Positions 34,216 through 42,618 of a stretch of 64,000 nt of DNA are shown here, one piece after another. A model generated the notes under the pieces. That model was not told the DNA's origin, made no database searches, and saw only the letters and a program-made list of their open reading frames with translations. A program made the translations under genes and the position numbers. Source of the DNA: Arcticibacter pallidicorallinus (GTDB taxonomy: Bacteria > Bacteroidota > Bacteroidia > Sphingobacteriales > Sphingobacteriaceae); contig NZ_PVTH01000010.1 in NCBI RefSeq assembly GCF_003002875.1, positions 1 to 64,000 of the forward strand, in the 5' to 3' direction. The number at the start of each line of letters is the position of its first letter. The first letter of the stretch is position 1.

Positions 34216-36684
34216 TCAGCCTGCAACGTGTGTATACTCCAGATGGATCATCACGGCCTTTATTTCCGTGAAAGATACCTTTTCTCCCAGAGCCATCTTA
34301 ACATCATTCATCGACTCCGGATTATTTTCCGAAATATAGTCGGAGATCAGCTTTATCTTACCCTCCCCTACTACTTCATTAATTTCGACCCGGCCATTTC
34401 CTATGAAATGAATCAGATGCCCTTCTATGGTATTAACGGTCAATCCTCTTTCTGAGGCAATCTGACTAACAGACTTGCCTGCGCGAAGCATCCCCAAGGA
34501 TACTTCCTTGGTATCAGGCTTAAGCTTAGGTTCCTTTAACTTCATTTCCATTGGATTCCGGTCAATTCCCTTCTTGTCGCAATAGCGGGCGATCAACTCC
34601 AGAATCGTTTTTCCAAAGGCTTTTACCTTTGTCTTTCCGATACCCTTGATGCTTTCCAGCTCCTGGAGGGTCGATGGCAGACGCTCCACCAGTTCGATCA
34701 GCGACTTCTGGGGCAGCACGATATACACCGGAACATGCTTATCAGCGGCAAGCTCATTGCGCCATTTCCAGAGGCTGGAGTATAACTCCGCATGTAATGT
34801 ACCTGTTGCAGCCGGAGTCTTTCGGGTAGCCGGAACAACCTTTAATGCCGCCTCATAATCGATATCGGCGTTCGCCTTGGTTTTCAAATATCCGATAGTA
34901 TCAAAGCCGCCAACGCCATAATTGAATACCATCACCTTAATATGGGTAGCCTTCTGGAGTCTTCCAAACACATCCGTCAGGCTCTTTTTCAGTGCCTTGT
35001 TGTCCGTTTCCAGATCGAACTTCTTAAGCTCCTCCTGAAGAACCGAACGCACTTTGTCCACAAAATAGACGCAGGCTTTTTTCACCCTGTCCTGCAGCTG
35101 CTGGTAATCTTCCGGAAGCTTGTCTTCCTGCAGAAGCGTTCTGAGCTGTCGTTCAAACGATTCTGCTACCTTATATATGTCCTTTTCAAGAGCCTGCCCC
35201 ATGGCAAGCACATCGTCGGCAAGCGACGGCACCAGCACACGATCATTTTCCTGAACGATTCTTTGCAACTGAAAAAACGCCTGCTTGATTTCCCTGAAGT
35301 CGAACAGATCAAACAGCAGACTTTGCTGAAAAGCGATCTTCGAACGATTCAGCTGTTCCTGACCGGGCTCGTTGTTACTCGCATCCCGGGTATAAGCGGC
35401 AATGGCCCCATCCGTTTTCACACTTCCGTAAGAGATCGCCGAGCTGAGTACCATGCCTTCAAAGCTCTTGCAACGACTCAAAGCAACATAGACCTGACCG
35501 TGTGCAAACGCCGCATTTGCATCAATGATAGCCCGCTCAAATGTCAGACCCTGACTCTTATGTATGGTAATTGCCCAGGCCAGCTTGAGAGGAAACTGTG
35601 TAAAAGTACCGATTACTGATTCTTCCACCTCCTTGGTCGCGGCATTTAGAGTGTATTTGATATTCTGCCACTCGGCCTTTTGCACAGGAATCTCGGCCAG
35701 ATCACCCGGACATTTTACATAGATCAGCTCCGCAGTCATGCGAACGATCTTCCCGATCTTTCCGTTGTAAAACAGCTTATCCCGGGATGTATCATTTTTC
35801 ACAAACATCACCTGGGCACCCGTTTTTAGCTCCAGATCAACCTCAGTAGGATAGGCAAACTCCGGAAACTCCCGGTCTATCGCAGCAGCGAACTTTTGCG
35901 TTTTCTGCTCAATCTGAAGCAACTTCCTGATGTTGATATCCTGTGCAGAACTATTATGCGTCGTCAGCGTGATATATCCCTCTTCATCCGATGGATTAAA
36001 GTCAGGTATGTACCGCTCGTTCAGCTTATCGAGAACCGAGGCGTCGATCCGGTTATCCCGGATACTATTTAATAAACTGATGAAATGGGTATCCGACTGG
36101 CGGTAGATATGTTTCAGCTCAATACTTACCGGCGAGGTCTTCTGCAAAGCCTTGCTATTGAAGAAATATAAATTCGGATAATAATCTTTCAGTATCTGCC
36201 AGTCCTCTTGCTTTACCACCGGAGAAAGCTGGTGGAGATCTCCAATCATCAGCAACTGAATGCCTCCAAATGGCTTTGAATGATTTTTATATCTCCGCAG
36301 TACTTCATCTATCCCGTCGAGCGTATCTGCCCTAACCATACTGATCTCATCAATAACAAGAAGATCCAGACTTCTGATGAGATTGATCTTTTCCTTATGG
36401 AATCTGTTCGCATTAAATGACGTGTTCCTCTTTTGAGGATTATCGCCATCTCCCGGAATAAAGGGACCAAAAGGAAGCTGAAAGAAAGAATGGATCGTCA
36501 CCCCTCCCGCGTTGATAGCTGCCACTCCTGTCGGCGCAACAACGGCCATACGTTTCACCGAATCTTTTTTAAGACGGTGCAAGAATGTTGTTTTTCCTGT
36601 TCCCGCCTTACCTGTTAGAAAAATATTTTTGTCAGTAAAGCGTACATAGTCCGACGCCAATTGCAATTGAACATTGCTTTCCAT
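34216..36684 (-). CDS. Pif1/RecD-like DNA helicase with HRDC and helix-turn-helix tail
   Basis: An 822-aa superfamily 1 helicase. The N-terminal half has Walker A FLTGKAGTGKTTFLHRL (about 19-35), VAPTGVAAINAGGVTIHSFF, Walker B LLVIDEISMVRADTLDGID and QGLTFERAIIDANAAFAHGQ, as in Pif1 and RecD2 enzymes. After a charged middle comes an HRDC domain (about 640-720, YIVLPQKSLIELVERLPSTL and IKGIGKTKVKAFGKTI) and a C-terminal HTH of the RecQ-associated kind (SVSQIASERGLTVNTIEGHL). The HRDC-HTH pair is typical of RecQ, so this is a domain combination borrowed onto a Pif1 core; it is common in Bacteroidota. It starts five bases before nothing else upstream; the kinase gene follows by five bases. Confidence 0.9.
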   Translation of the reverse strand: MESNVQLQLASDYVRFTDKNIFLTGKAGTGKTTFLHRLKKDSVKRMAVVAPTGVAAINAGGVTIHSFFQLPFGPFIPGDGDNPQKRNTSFNANRFHKEKINLIRSLDLLVIDEISMVRADTLDGIDEVLRRYKNHSKPFGGIQLLMIGDLHQLSPVVKQEDWQILKDYYPNLYFFNSKALQKTSPVSIELKHIYRQSDTHFISLLNSIRDNRIDASVLDKLNERYIPDFNPSDEEGYITLTTHNSSAQDINIRKLLQIEQKTQKFAAAIDREFPEFAYPTEVDLELKTGAQVMFVKNDTSRDKLFYNGKIGKIVRMTAELIYVKCPGDLAEIPVQKAEWQNIKYTLNAATKEVEESVIGTFTQFPLKLAWAITIHKSQGLTFERAIIDANAAFAHGQVYVALSRCKSFEGMVLSSAISYGSVKTDGAIAAYTRDASNNEPGQEQLNRSKIAFQQSLLFDLFDFREIKQAFFQLQRIVQENDRVLVPSLADDVLAMGQALEKDIYKVAESFERQLRTLLQEDKLPEDYQQLQDRVKKACVYFVDKVRSVLQEELKKFDLETDNKALKKSLTDVFGRLQKATHIKVMVFNYGVGGFDTIGYLKTKANADIDYEAALKVVPATRKTPAATGTLHAELYSSLWKWRNELAADKHVPVYIVLPQKSLIELVERLPSTLQELESIKGIGKTKVKAFGKTILELIARYCDKKGIDRNPMEMKLKEPKLKPDTKEVSLGMLRAGKSVSQIASERGLTVNTIEGHLIHFIGNGRVEINEVVGEGKIKLISDYISENNPESMNDVKMALGEKVSFTEIKAVMIHLEYTHVAG

Positions 36685-36762
36685 ATAAAAACAACTTTTA
36701 TTCTCGGGAAGAAATTGAGAGCACGCAATATAGGCAATTTAAAATTTATTCAAGGCGTTCCG

Positions 36763-36770
36763 TATCTTTG
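36763..36770 (+). promoter_or_regulatory. -7 box of the P5C dehydrogenase gene
   Basis: TATCTTTG, an exact match, 18 nt before ATG 36789. The TTG at its 3' end is in frame with the gene but lies inside the promoter and is not a plausible start. Confidence 0.55.
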
Positions 36771-36788
36771 CAACCTAATTTCGAATTT

Positions 36789-38420
36789 ATGATTAAAGGG
36801 TTTTTCACTGTACCTGCACCGGTTAACGAACCCGTGTTGAACTATAGTCCGGGTAGCCGGGAAAGGTCTCTTTTGAAAGAAGCGATCAACCACGCTTATT
36901 CAGATCAGAAAGATATTCCGATGTATATCGGAGGGCAGGAGGTCAGAACCGGACAAAAGGTTGAGATAAAACCTCCTCATAACCACCAAACTGTAATCGG
37001 GCACTATCATAAGGGCGACAAGACTCATGTTCAGCAAGCCATCGACGCGGCCCTTGCAGCTAAAGCAGACTGGGAGAAAATGGCCTGGGAGCAACGTGCA
37101 GCGATATTCTTGAAGGCCGCAGACCTGATTGCTGGTCCCTACCGGTATAAAATCAATGCCGCTACCATGCTTGGGCAGTCAAAGAACGCCTATCAGGCAG
37201 AGATCGATTCAGCCTGCGAGCTAATTGACTTCCTGCGTTTCAATGTGCAATACATGACGGAGATCTATGCGCAGCAGCCCATATCCTCTCCAGGAAGCTG
37301 GAACCGCGTCGAACAACGCCCGCTTGAAGGCTTTGTATTCGCATTAACCCCCTTCAACTTCACCGCAATAGCCGGAAATCTTCCAACCTCTGCAGCATTG
37401 ATGGGGAACGTCGTCGTATGGAAACCTGCCAACACTCAGATCTATTCAGCCCAGGTCATCATGGAGGTGCTCCGGGAAGCAGGCCTGCCAACCGGCGTTA
37501 TCAATCTTATTTACGTATCCGGACCTGATGCCGGTGATGTTATATTTCAGCATCCTGATTTCGCAGGAATTCACTTCACCGGATCGACAGGCGTATTTCA
37601 GGATATCTGGAAAACGATTGGTAACTCCATCCATAAATACAAAACATACCCGCGTATTGTGGGTGAAACCGGAGGAAAGGACTTTATCCTGGTGCACCAG
37701 TCGGCTAATTTAGAAGTAGCCAATACCGCCATCGTAAGAGGCGCATTTGAATATCAGGGACAAAAATGTTCAGCAGCTTCCAGGGTTTATATCGCTAAAT
37801 CCATCTGGCCTGAGCTAAAAGAGATGATCGTACGCGACCTCGCCAGCCTGAAGGTAGGGCCCGTAGAAGATTTCAGCAATTTCGTGAATGCTGTTATCGA
37901 TGAGAAATCGTTTGATAAGCTTGCTTCAGCCATAGACAAAGCCAACGCTGATCCCCAATCAGAAATCATTGCCGGCGGAAACTACGATAAGTCTAAAGGT
38001 TACTTTATTGACCCGACCGTTATCGTCAGTCAGAACCCCTCATCGGTAACCATGTGCGAAGAACTGTTCGGTCCCGTGCTCACAATCTATGTATACGAAG
38101 ATGATCAACTGGATCAGACACTTGAGCTGATCGACAAAACATCGATCTACGCCCTTACCGGCGCCGTTATTGCTTCAGACCGTTATATTATCGAGAAAGC
38201 AACTGTCGCCCTCCGCAACGCTGCAGGGAATTTCTATATCAACGATAAGTGTACAGGTGCCGTGGTAGGCCAGCAGCCCTTCGGTGGAGCCAGAGGCTCG
38301 GGCACAAACGACAAAGCCGGTTCTATGATCAACCTCCTGCGCTGGGTATCTCCGCGCACGATCAAGGAAACGCTCGACGCTGCCAGAGATTATCGATATC
38401 CCTTCCTTCAGGAAGATTAA
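36789..38420 (+). CDS. pruA: L-glutamate gamma-semialdehyde (1-pyrroline-5-carboxylate) dehydrogenase
   Basis: Second step of proline breakdown, oxidising glutamate semialdehyde to glutamate with NAD. A 543-aa stand-alone enzyme, not fused to proline dehydrogenase. It has ALTPFNFTAIAGNLPTSAAL, GNVVVWKPAN (cofactor binding), IHFTGSTGVF, GETGGKDF with the conserved Glu, and the catalytic Cys in YQGQKCSAASR (about 317). CEELFGPVLTIYVYED and GAVVGQQPFGGARGSGTNDK complete the ALDH4 pattern. The start at 36789 follows the promoter. No putA-like proline dehydrogenase gene is adjacent. Confidence 0.93.
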   Translation: MIKGFFTVPAPVNEPVLNYSPGSRERSLLKEAINHAYSDQKDIPMYIGGQEVRTGQKVEIKPPHNHQTVIGHYHKGDKTHVQQAIDAALAAKADWEKMAWEQRAAIFLKAADLIAGPYRYKINAATMLGQSKNAYQAEIDSACELIDFLRFNVQYMTEIYAQQPISSPGSWNRVEQRPLEGFVFALTPFNFTAIAGNLPTSAALMGNVVVWKPANTQIYSAQVIMEVLREAGLPTGVINLIYVSGPDAGDVIFQHPDFAGIHFTGSTGVFQDIWKTIGNSIHKYKTYPRIVGETGGKDFILVHQSANLEVANTAIVRGAFEYQGQKCSAASRVYIAKSIWPELKEMIVRDLASLKVGPVEDFSNFVNAVIDEKSFDKLASAIDKANADPQSEIIAGGNYDKSKGYFIDPTVIVSQNPSSVTMCEELFGPVLTIYVYEDDQLDQTLELIDKTSIYALTGAVIASDRYIIEKATVALRNAAGNFYINDKCTGAVVGQQPFGGARGSGTNDKAGSMINLLRWVSPRTIKETLDAARDYRYPFLQED

Positions 38421-38426
38421 AACTCA

Positions 38427-38458
38427 AAAAGGCTTCCTTAAGCAGAGGAGGCCTTTTC
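38427..38458. terminator. Bidirectional terminator between pruA and the Rrf2 gene
   Basis: AAAAGGC-TCCT and AGGA-GCCTTTT form an interrupted stem with A and T runs on the flanks, between convergent genes. Confidence 0.8.
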
Positions 38459-38484
38459 ATTTCAACAGAAAGAAGATTTTACTA

Positions 38485-38913
38485 TCAAATAAGATGCGCC
38501 AACCCGCTATTTACAGGGTCACAAAGGTCTTTTACCTTTTTCTCCTCAAACAACTTCTCTAACAAATCCCTCGCAATCTTATATTCATCATGAATAGGAC
38601 AAGGGTGCAGAGCCGAGCATTTAGTCAAACCAAGTCCGCACTCTTTGAAAATATCTTTCCCCTCAATGCTTTCCACGATCGCGCCGATAGGCTGACCCAA
38701 TTGGGCCTCATTAACATGAAACCCACCAGACGGCCCCTTAATACTATTGATCAACCCCCGCTTTGCCAGAGTCTGCAATATCTTACCTACGGTGTGTTCA
38801 CTGGCATTGATGTGTTCAGCCGTTTCCTTAATGCCTGCCTTCCCGCCTTCCATACTTCTCGAGGCTAAATAAATAACAGCTTTGATTGCCGTTTTACACG
38901 TATAACTCAACAT
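38485..38913 (-). CDS. Rrf2-family Fe-S type transcriptional regulator (NsrR/IscR-like)
   Basis: A 142-aa winged-helix regulator. The N-terminal domain has the Rrf2 start YTCKTAIKAVIYLASR, the recognition helix region INASEHTVGKILQTLAKRG and the wing GPSGGFHV. Three cysteines, C92-x6-C99-x5-C105 (in ECGLGLTKC and HPCP), match the cluster ligands of NsrR and IscR proteins, so an Fe-S cluster sensing nitric oxide or redox state is likely. It lies 129 nt behind a lipoprotein gene with its own -7 box. The RIC di-iron repair gene in the same cluster is a classic NsrR-type target, so NO sensing is the best guess. Confidence 0.88.
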   Translation of the reverse strand: MLSYTCKTAIKAVIYLASRSMEGGKAGIKETAEHINASEHTVGKILQTLAKRGLINSIKGPSGGFHVNEAQLGQPIGAIVESIEGKDIFKECGLGLTKCSALHPCPIHDEYKIARDLLEKLFEEKKVKDLCDPVNSGLAHLI

Positions 38914-38965
38914 TCCGCACCTTTTTAGACACTAATTTTCTAGTCCTGCTCAACACCGGAGTTTG

Positions 38966-38973
38966 CAAATGTA
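38966..38973 (-). promoter_or_regulatory. -7 box for the Rrf2 regulator gene
   Basis: TACATTTG on the minus strand, consensus TAnnTTTG, about 50 nt before the ATG at 38913. Upstream lies AAAT-N5-ATTT (38968-38980), a weak dyad over the promoter, and the predicted leader holds ACTA-N6-TAGT (38934-38947), with the same 6-nt spacing as the operator at 42191. Confidence 0.45.
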
Positions 38974-39042
38974 CTATTTAACCAAATCTTGCCCACGCAA
39001 CACCTGTAAAAAGATGTCATCGGCTGATAGAACGAGCGCCCG

Positions 39043-39504
39043 CTATTCAAACCGCTCGTAAAAATCAAGCACGATATCTTCAATCTTTTTAACCGAAAGT
39101 TGCCCTTGTGCAATTGTTTCAGACTTTTTGACCGCCGACACCTCCTCAAGTAGCGGTGTTAACCAACCGTGTAATGCGTCATGATCTGGTCCCTTCATTT
39201 TGCAACCCGCAATGAGCTTATTCAAATCATCTGATAACCCCCCTCCTAAAGCTTTGAAAGAAGCAAGTTCCCCGTCGTTCTTCAACTTAAATTCCTTTAG
39301 CCTTGTATCCATTTCCGCTACATACGTTCTGGTATTTTCATCGGTCATCCACTTTTTAGTTTCAGTAGCATCTTCCCCTGTGTGTGGTTCCTTATGCTGG
39401 GCCGACGTATGCTCATGTGTCGCTTCTTCGGTTTTGGTATTCCCTTGCTGGCACGAAAAAAGTAAGATGGCATTCACTGCCAATAATAATACAATAGTTT
39501 TCAT
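39043..39504 (-). CDS. Predicted lipoprotein with His-rich linker, function unknown
   Basis: A 153-aa product with lipoprotein signal MKTIVLLLAVNAILLFSC (Cys18). The next 30 residues hold several His and Glu (EEATHEHTSAQHKEPHTGED), which could bind metal, followed by a helical domain (about 55-150) with HDALHGWLTPLLEEVSAVKK. I do not recognise the family. It starts 11 bases after the cupin gene and is in the stress operon with NDH-2 and RIC. Confidence 0.75.
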   Translation of the reverse strand: MKTIVLLLAVNAILLFSCQQGNTKTEEATHEHTSAQHKEPHTGEDATETKKWMTDENTRTYVAEMDTRLKEFKLKNDGELASFKALGGGLSDDLNKLIAGCKMKGPDHDALHGWLTPLLEEVSAVKKSETIAQGQLSVKKIEDIVLDFYERFE

Positions 39505-39515
39505 TGATGGTTCAA

Positions 39516-39803
39516 TTAATGTGTTGCTCTGTTAAATTTTATAACGCCATTTAAATCCAGAACGAGGTAAGAACTAAAGTCCTCATTGATATCCAGTCTG
39601 TGGGGTTCATCCGCCTTTATCAGCAAGCTATCACCTTGTGAAATGGTAACCTGTCTGTCGGCAAAAATAATCTTGCCCGTCCCCTTCCTTCCGATTAATA
39701 ACGCGTCGGAAGTGGCGTGATGCAAGGGAATTCCTTCGCCAGCATGTAAAGATACACTCAATACCTTGTATTGGTCATTACTGTCTACTTCTATTATTTC
39801 CAT
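39516..39803 (-). CDS. Small cupin-domain protein
   Basis: A 95-aa single-domain cupin. It shows the beta-barrel pattern with GEGIPLHHATSDALLIGRKG (first cupin motif with His-His) and GDSLLIKADEPHRLDINED (second motif with a His). The metal ligands are partly conserved (two His, one Asp/His), so it could bind a metal or a small ligand. The start at 39803 was preferred because the longer frame would run into the end of the NDH-2 gene. It lies between NDH-2 and the lipoprotein with gaps of 20 and 11 bases. Confidence 0.82.
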   Translation of the reverse strand: MEIIEVDSNDQYKVLSVSLHAGEGIPLHHATSDALLIGRKGTGKIIFADRQVTISQGDSLLIKADEPHRLDINEDFSSYLVLDLNGVIKFNRATH

Positions 39804-39823
39804 TTGACGTTTGTAAGTTAGTT

Positions 39824-41188
39824 CTACCTTAAACCTGACATATAACAATGGCTGCCCCTCATTTCCGGTACCACTAACGCCTCAGCTTGACTGCTTTTTT
39901 TCTGCTGTGCCGGAGCTTTTTGTGCCGGTTTGATGATCAACCGTAAAGACTGATCATAAGTGACATACTGCCACATCCAGTTGATTAAAATGAATACCCG
40001 ATTTTTGAGTCCGATCACAGACATCAGGTGGACGAGCATCCAGGCAACCCAGGCAATAAACCCACTCAAACGCATCCTGCCCATTTCGGCCACAGCCAGA
40101 TTTCTCCCCACGGTGGCCATGCTGCCCTTATCTTCATAAACAAAGGCTTTCATAGGTTTATTTAAGAGGCCGCTCAGGAGATTTTTGGCTAGAAGAGTAG
40201 CTTGTTGAATCGCCACAGGAGCAACCTGAGGATGGCCTTTCTGATATTCCATCGCAGCCATGGCAGCGATATCGCCGATGGCAAACACCCCATCCATATC
40301 CTTTACACGGTTGTAATCATCAACCAATATCCTGTTGTTCGGAAGTACCGATTGCTTTGGAATCCCCGACATTGCCACTCCTTTTACACCTGCTGCCCAA
40401 ATCAGGCAGCGGCTTTGAATGGCTGTACCGTTTTCCAGCGAAACCGTTTGTCCGTCATAGTCTTTCACCACAGTTTCCGTCTTTACGTCCACTCCAAGCT
40501 TCCCGAGATACATCTTTACCTTATCGGAAGACGGGTTGCCCAATCCGCCGAGCACTCTCTTTCCGGCTTCCAGCAAGTATATTCTCATACTGCCGAAGTC
40601 GATCTCCGGGTAGTCCTTCGGGAGCAATTTATTCTTCATCTCAGCCACCGCACCCGCCAATTCTACTCCCGTTGGTCCACCTCCCACAATCACCACATTA
40701 AGCAGGGCATTTCGCTCTTCTTCATTTTTTGAGGTCAGGGCATGCTCGTAATTCTGCAAGAGCGTATTTCTGATTAGCAAAGCATCCGAAACTGATTTCA
40801 TAGGATAACCATAATGTTGCAAATTGCTATTGCCCAAGAAGTTCGTCTCTGCACCATGCGCAAGGACCAGATAGTCATAAGATATCCTACCTATACAGGT
40901 GTCTATTTCCCGCTTGTCAGCGATCACTTCCATTACCTCCGCTACCCGTAAAAAGACATTGCTGCTTTTTTGAAAGATCTTTCTAAGGGGAAAGCTGATG
41001 CTGCTAGGCTCCAGTCCCGCCGTAGCGACCTGATAAAGGAGAGGCTGAAATTGGTGATAGTTGTTCCTGTCAAGCAATACGACCTGAAAGTGCTGAGGAG
41101 GGAGCGTCCGGGCTAGCTTCAGTCCTGCGAAACCGGCCCCGACAATTACTACCCTTCTCTGTTTCCCTGTGGTGAGTGGGATATCCAT
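39824..41188 (-). CDS. Type II NADH:quinone oxidoreductase-like FAD protein
   Basis: A 454-aa two-dinucleotide-binding flavoprotein of the NDH-2 family, transferring electrons from NADH to quinone without pumping protons. FAD motif VVIVGAGFAGLKLARTL (about 12-28), NAD motif VVIVGGGPTGVELAGAV (about 165-181), LIWAAGVKG and VFAIGDIAAM. The C-terminus has an amphipathic, hydrophobic region (FIAWVAWMLVHLMSVIGLK) usual for membrane attachment, ending in a Lys/Gln/Ala tail. Being in a stress operon with RIC suggests a respiratory bypass used when complex I or cytochromes are poisoned. The role in stress is inference. Confidence 0.88.
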   Translation of the reverse strand: MDIPLTTGKQRRVVIVGAGFAGLKLARTLPPQHFQVVLLDRNNYHQFQPLLYQVATAGLEPSSISFPLRKIFQKSSNVFLRVAEVMEVIADKREIDTCIGRISYDYLVLAHGAETNFLGNSNLQHYGYPMKSVSDALLIRNTLLQNYEHALTSKNEEERNALLNVVIVGGGPTGVELAGAVAEMKNKLLPKDYPEIDFGSMRIYLLEAGKRVLGGLGNPSSDKVKMYLGKLGVDVKTETVVKDYDGQTVSLENGTAIQSRCLIWAAGVKGVAMSGIPKQSVLPNNRILVDDYNRVKDMDGVFAIGDIAAMAAMEYQKGHPQVAPVAIQQATLLAKNLLSGLLNKPMKAFVYEDKGSMATVGRNLAVAEMGRMRLSGFIAWVAWMLVHLMSVIGLKNRVFILINWMWQYVTYDQSLRLIIKPAQKAPAQQKKSSQAEALVVPEMRGSHCYMSGLR

Positions 41189-41203
41189 GACATTTGATAT
41201 TAG

Positions 41204-42157
41204 TTAAGCGGTTAAACTCTTCTCCATTTCCGCTGCTTTCGGGAAAAGGATGTTATTTTCCAGGTGAATATGGATGTGAAGATCATCTTCAAATTCCTGT
41301 ATCATTTTGTATAAAAGCTTATAGCTTGTGCAGGCGTCAGCAGGAATGGCGTAGCCCTGGCTCAGTTCTCTGATCCTGTCGAGAAGCCGGCCTACAGTAT
41401 CGTGTTCATGCTCCAGCTCATCAATCTGTGATGCCAGTGTTCTGCTCGGAGTTACCAGAGTTTTCTGTTGATTCTTAGCCGCAACTATTTCTTTTACGTA
41501 ACTAAAAATTCCCTTTTCCTCATCTTCGCAATGGTCCAGAAGTTCGTCTTTGATGGTACCTATTATCGTGCTGATCTCGATTAGCTCCGGATGCTCTGCA
41601 CCATGAACCTGTGCCACTTTCAGCGCGTAGGAATTGATTTCGGGTATATACTTCCGAACGTAGCTGTGATGCGTATTGATGATGTAATCCGCGAGAAAAT
41701 CTATATTCCAATCGTTGTAAGATACAGCACTTGCCTTCGCCACGCTATTCACCTGCTGAAGCTCAGTTTCTACTTTGGTAACGTCGATGTTCTTTTCATT
41801 ACAAACCTGCGCCAGTGTTTTCTTACCTCCACAGCAGAAGTCAATTCCGTATTTCTTGAATACTTCAGCTTTTCGCAAATCCTTTGCAGCGATTTCTCCA
41901 ACCGTCTCCTTGTCGTTCTCGCCTTTTTTCGTGATCCTGACGTCCCACCACTCCGGACCTTCCTCCAGGTATTCCCAAATGAAAACATCCCCACGCTCAC
42001 CAAGCAGTTGATAATACACCGGCTTTGGGTCATGGTCGTTATGAATAGTCAGGCTCTCCCCACCTGCTAATCCATCGAACACGCGGAAGATGGTTGGGTG
42101 CTTTAACTTAGGTTCAATCAGGGGTACGTTGATGTAATTTTGCTCTATAGTTTCCAT
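41204..42157 (-). CDS. Iron-sulfur cluster repair di-iron protein (RIC/ScdA) with N-terminal DUF2249 domain
   Basis: A 317-aa protein that repairs Fe-S clusters damaged by NO or oxidants. The DUF2249-like domain (about 15-85) ends with LLGERGDVFIWEYLEEGPEW then WDVRITK. ScdA_N (about 95-140) has the YGIDFCCGGKKTLAQVC Cys pair. The hemerythrin-like part (about 150-310) has HHSYVRKYIPEI, HGAEHPE, HCEDEEKGIFSYV, LEHEHDTVGRLL and HIHLENNILFPKA, providing His and Glu ligands for two irons. The start at 42157 was chosen for METIEQNY; an in-frame start 33 bases upstream runs through the promoter. It heads the operon behind a perfect inverted repeat. Confidence 0.9.
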   Translation of the reverse strand: METIEQNYINVPLIEPKLKHPTIFRVFDGLAGGESLTIHNDHDPKPVYYQLLGERGDVFIWEYLEEGPEWWDVRITKKGENDKETVGEIAAKDLRKAEVFKKYGIDFCCGGKKTLAQVCNEKNIDVTKVETELQQVNSVAKASAVSYNDWNIDFLADYIINTHHSYVRKYIPEINSYALKVAQVHGAEHPELIEISTIIGTIKDELLDHCEDEEKGIFSYVKEIVAAKNQQKTLVTPSRTLASQIDELEHEHDTVGRLLDRIRELSQGYAIPADACTSYKLLYKMIQEFEDDLHIHIHLENNILFPKAAEMEKSLTA

Positions 42158-42177
42158 GTCTTTTTGATTTCTTAAAA

Positions 42178-42185
42178 CAAAGATA
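42178..42185 (-). promoter_or_regulatory. -7 box of the RIC operon
   Basis: TATCTTTG on the minus strand, exact consensus, 20 nt before ATG 42157. The inverted repeat at 42191-42214 covers the spacer and the expected upstream element. Confidence 0.7.
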
Positions 42186-42190
42186 ACCAA

Positions 42191-42214
42191 ATAAAAGTAA
42201 TAAAGTACTTTTAT
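42191..42214. promoter_or_regulatory. Predicted operator, perfect 9-bp inverted repeat with 6-bp spacer
   Basis: ATAAAAGTA-N6-TACTTTTAT, lying five bases upstream of the -7 box of the RIC operon and in the intergenic region shared with the divergent gene at 42265. Size, symmetry and position fit a dimeric repressor such as the linked Rrf2 protein. The partnership is inference. Confidence 0.65.
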
Positions 42215-42264
42215 ACCTTAAACTTTTTATCACCGTCTGTGTTATACTAGAAAACGACATAACT

Positions 42265-42618
42265 ATGACTAACCCAACTAATCCTAACAAAACCATCTCA
42301 GCCACAATGAGTACGCTTTCAGAGGTTCTGGCGAAGTTAAAAAAGGATGGCTACAGCATGGATTTTAACCTGAAAGACAACTGCCTTATTTGCAATGGAA
42401 ATGCTCTTCAAGTCTTTCCTGAAGACTTCGTAGTGGATAAGCATTATCGTTTCGAAGGCATAACCGACCCAGCCGATGAAGCGATTGTTTACGCTATTTC
42501 GTCAGAAAAGCATCAGATAAAAGGAGTTCTGGTAAACGGATACGGCCCCTCAAGCGACCCAATGACTGATAAGCTAATCACCTCGTTAAGTTCGGAAGGT
42601 CCTGCAACGGGACAATGA
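42265..42618 (+). CDS. Small conserved Bacteroidota protein (often named PRPP synthetase-like)
   Basis: A 117-aa cytoplasmic protein. The pattern TLSEVLAKLKKDGYSMDFNL, CLICNGNALQVFPEDFVVDK, HYRFEGITDPADEAIVYAIS and IKGVLVNGYGPSSDPMTD fits a family often annotated as phosphoribosylpyrophosphate synthetase in this phylum, but it has no PRPP-binding signature and is far too short for that enzyme. Function unknown. It is divergent from the RIC operon and shares the inverted-repeat region, so it may be coregulated. Confidence 0.78.
   Translation: MTNPTNPNKTISATMSTLSEVLAKLKKDGYSMDFNLKDNCLICNGNALQVFPEDFVVDKHYRFEGITDPADEAIVYAISSEKHQIKGVLVNGYGPSSDPMTDKLITSLSSEGPATGQ

Noticed and set aside
34942-35619. 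225-codon open frame on the plus strand inside the helicase gene
   Set aside because: Antisense to conserved helicase motifs, with a composition (many Phe, Leu, His, Arg) typical of shadow frames.
40202-40732. 176-codon open frame on the plus strand inside the NDH-2 gene
   Set aside because: Overlaps NDH-2 dinucleotide motifs on the other strand and shows no domain or promoter.
42265-42618. PRPP synthetase call for the small protein
   Set aside because: No PRPP-binding signature and about a third of the needed length; the true prs is at 26622-27587.
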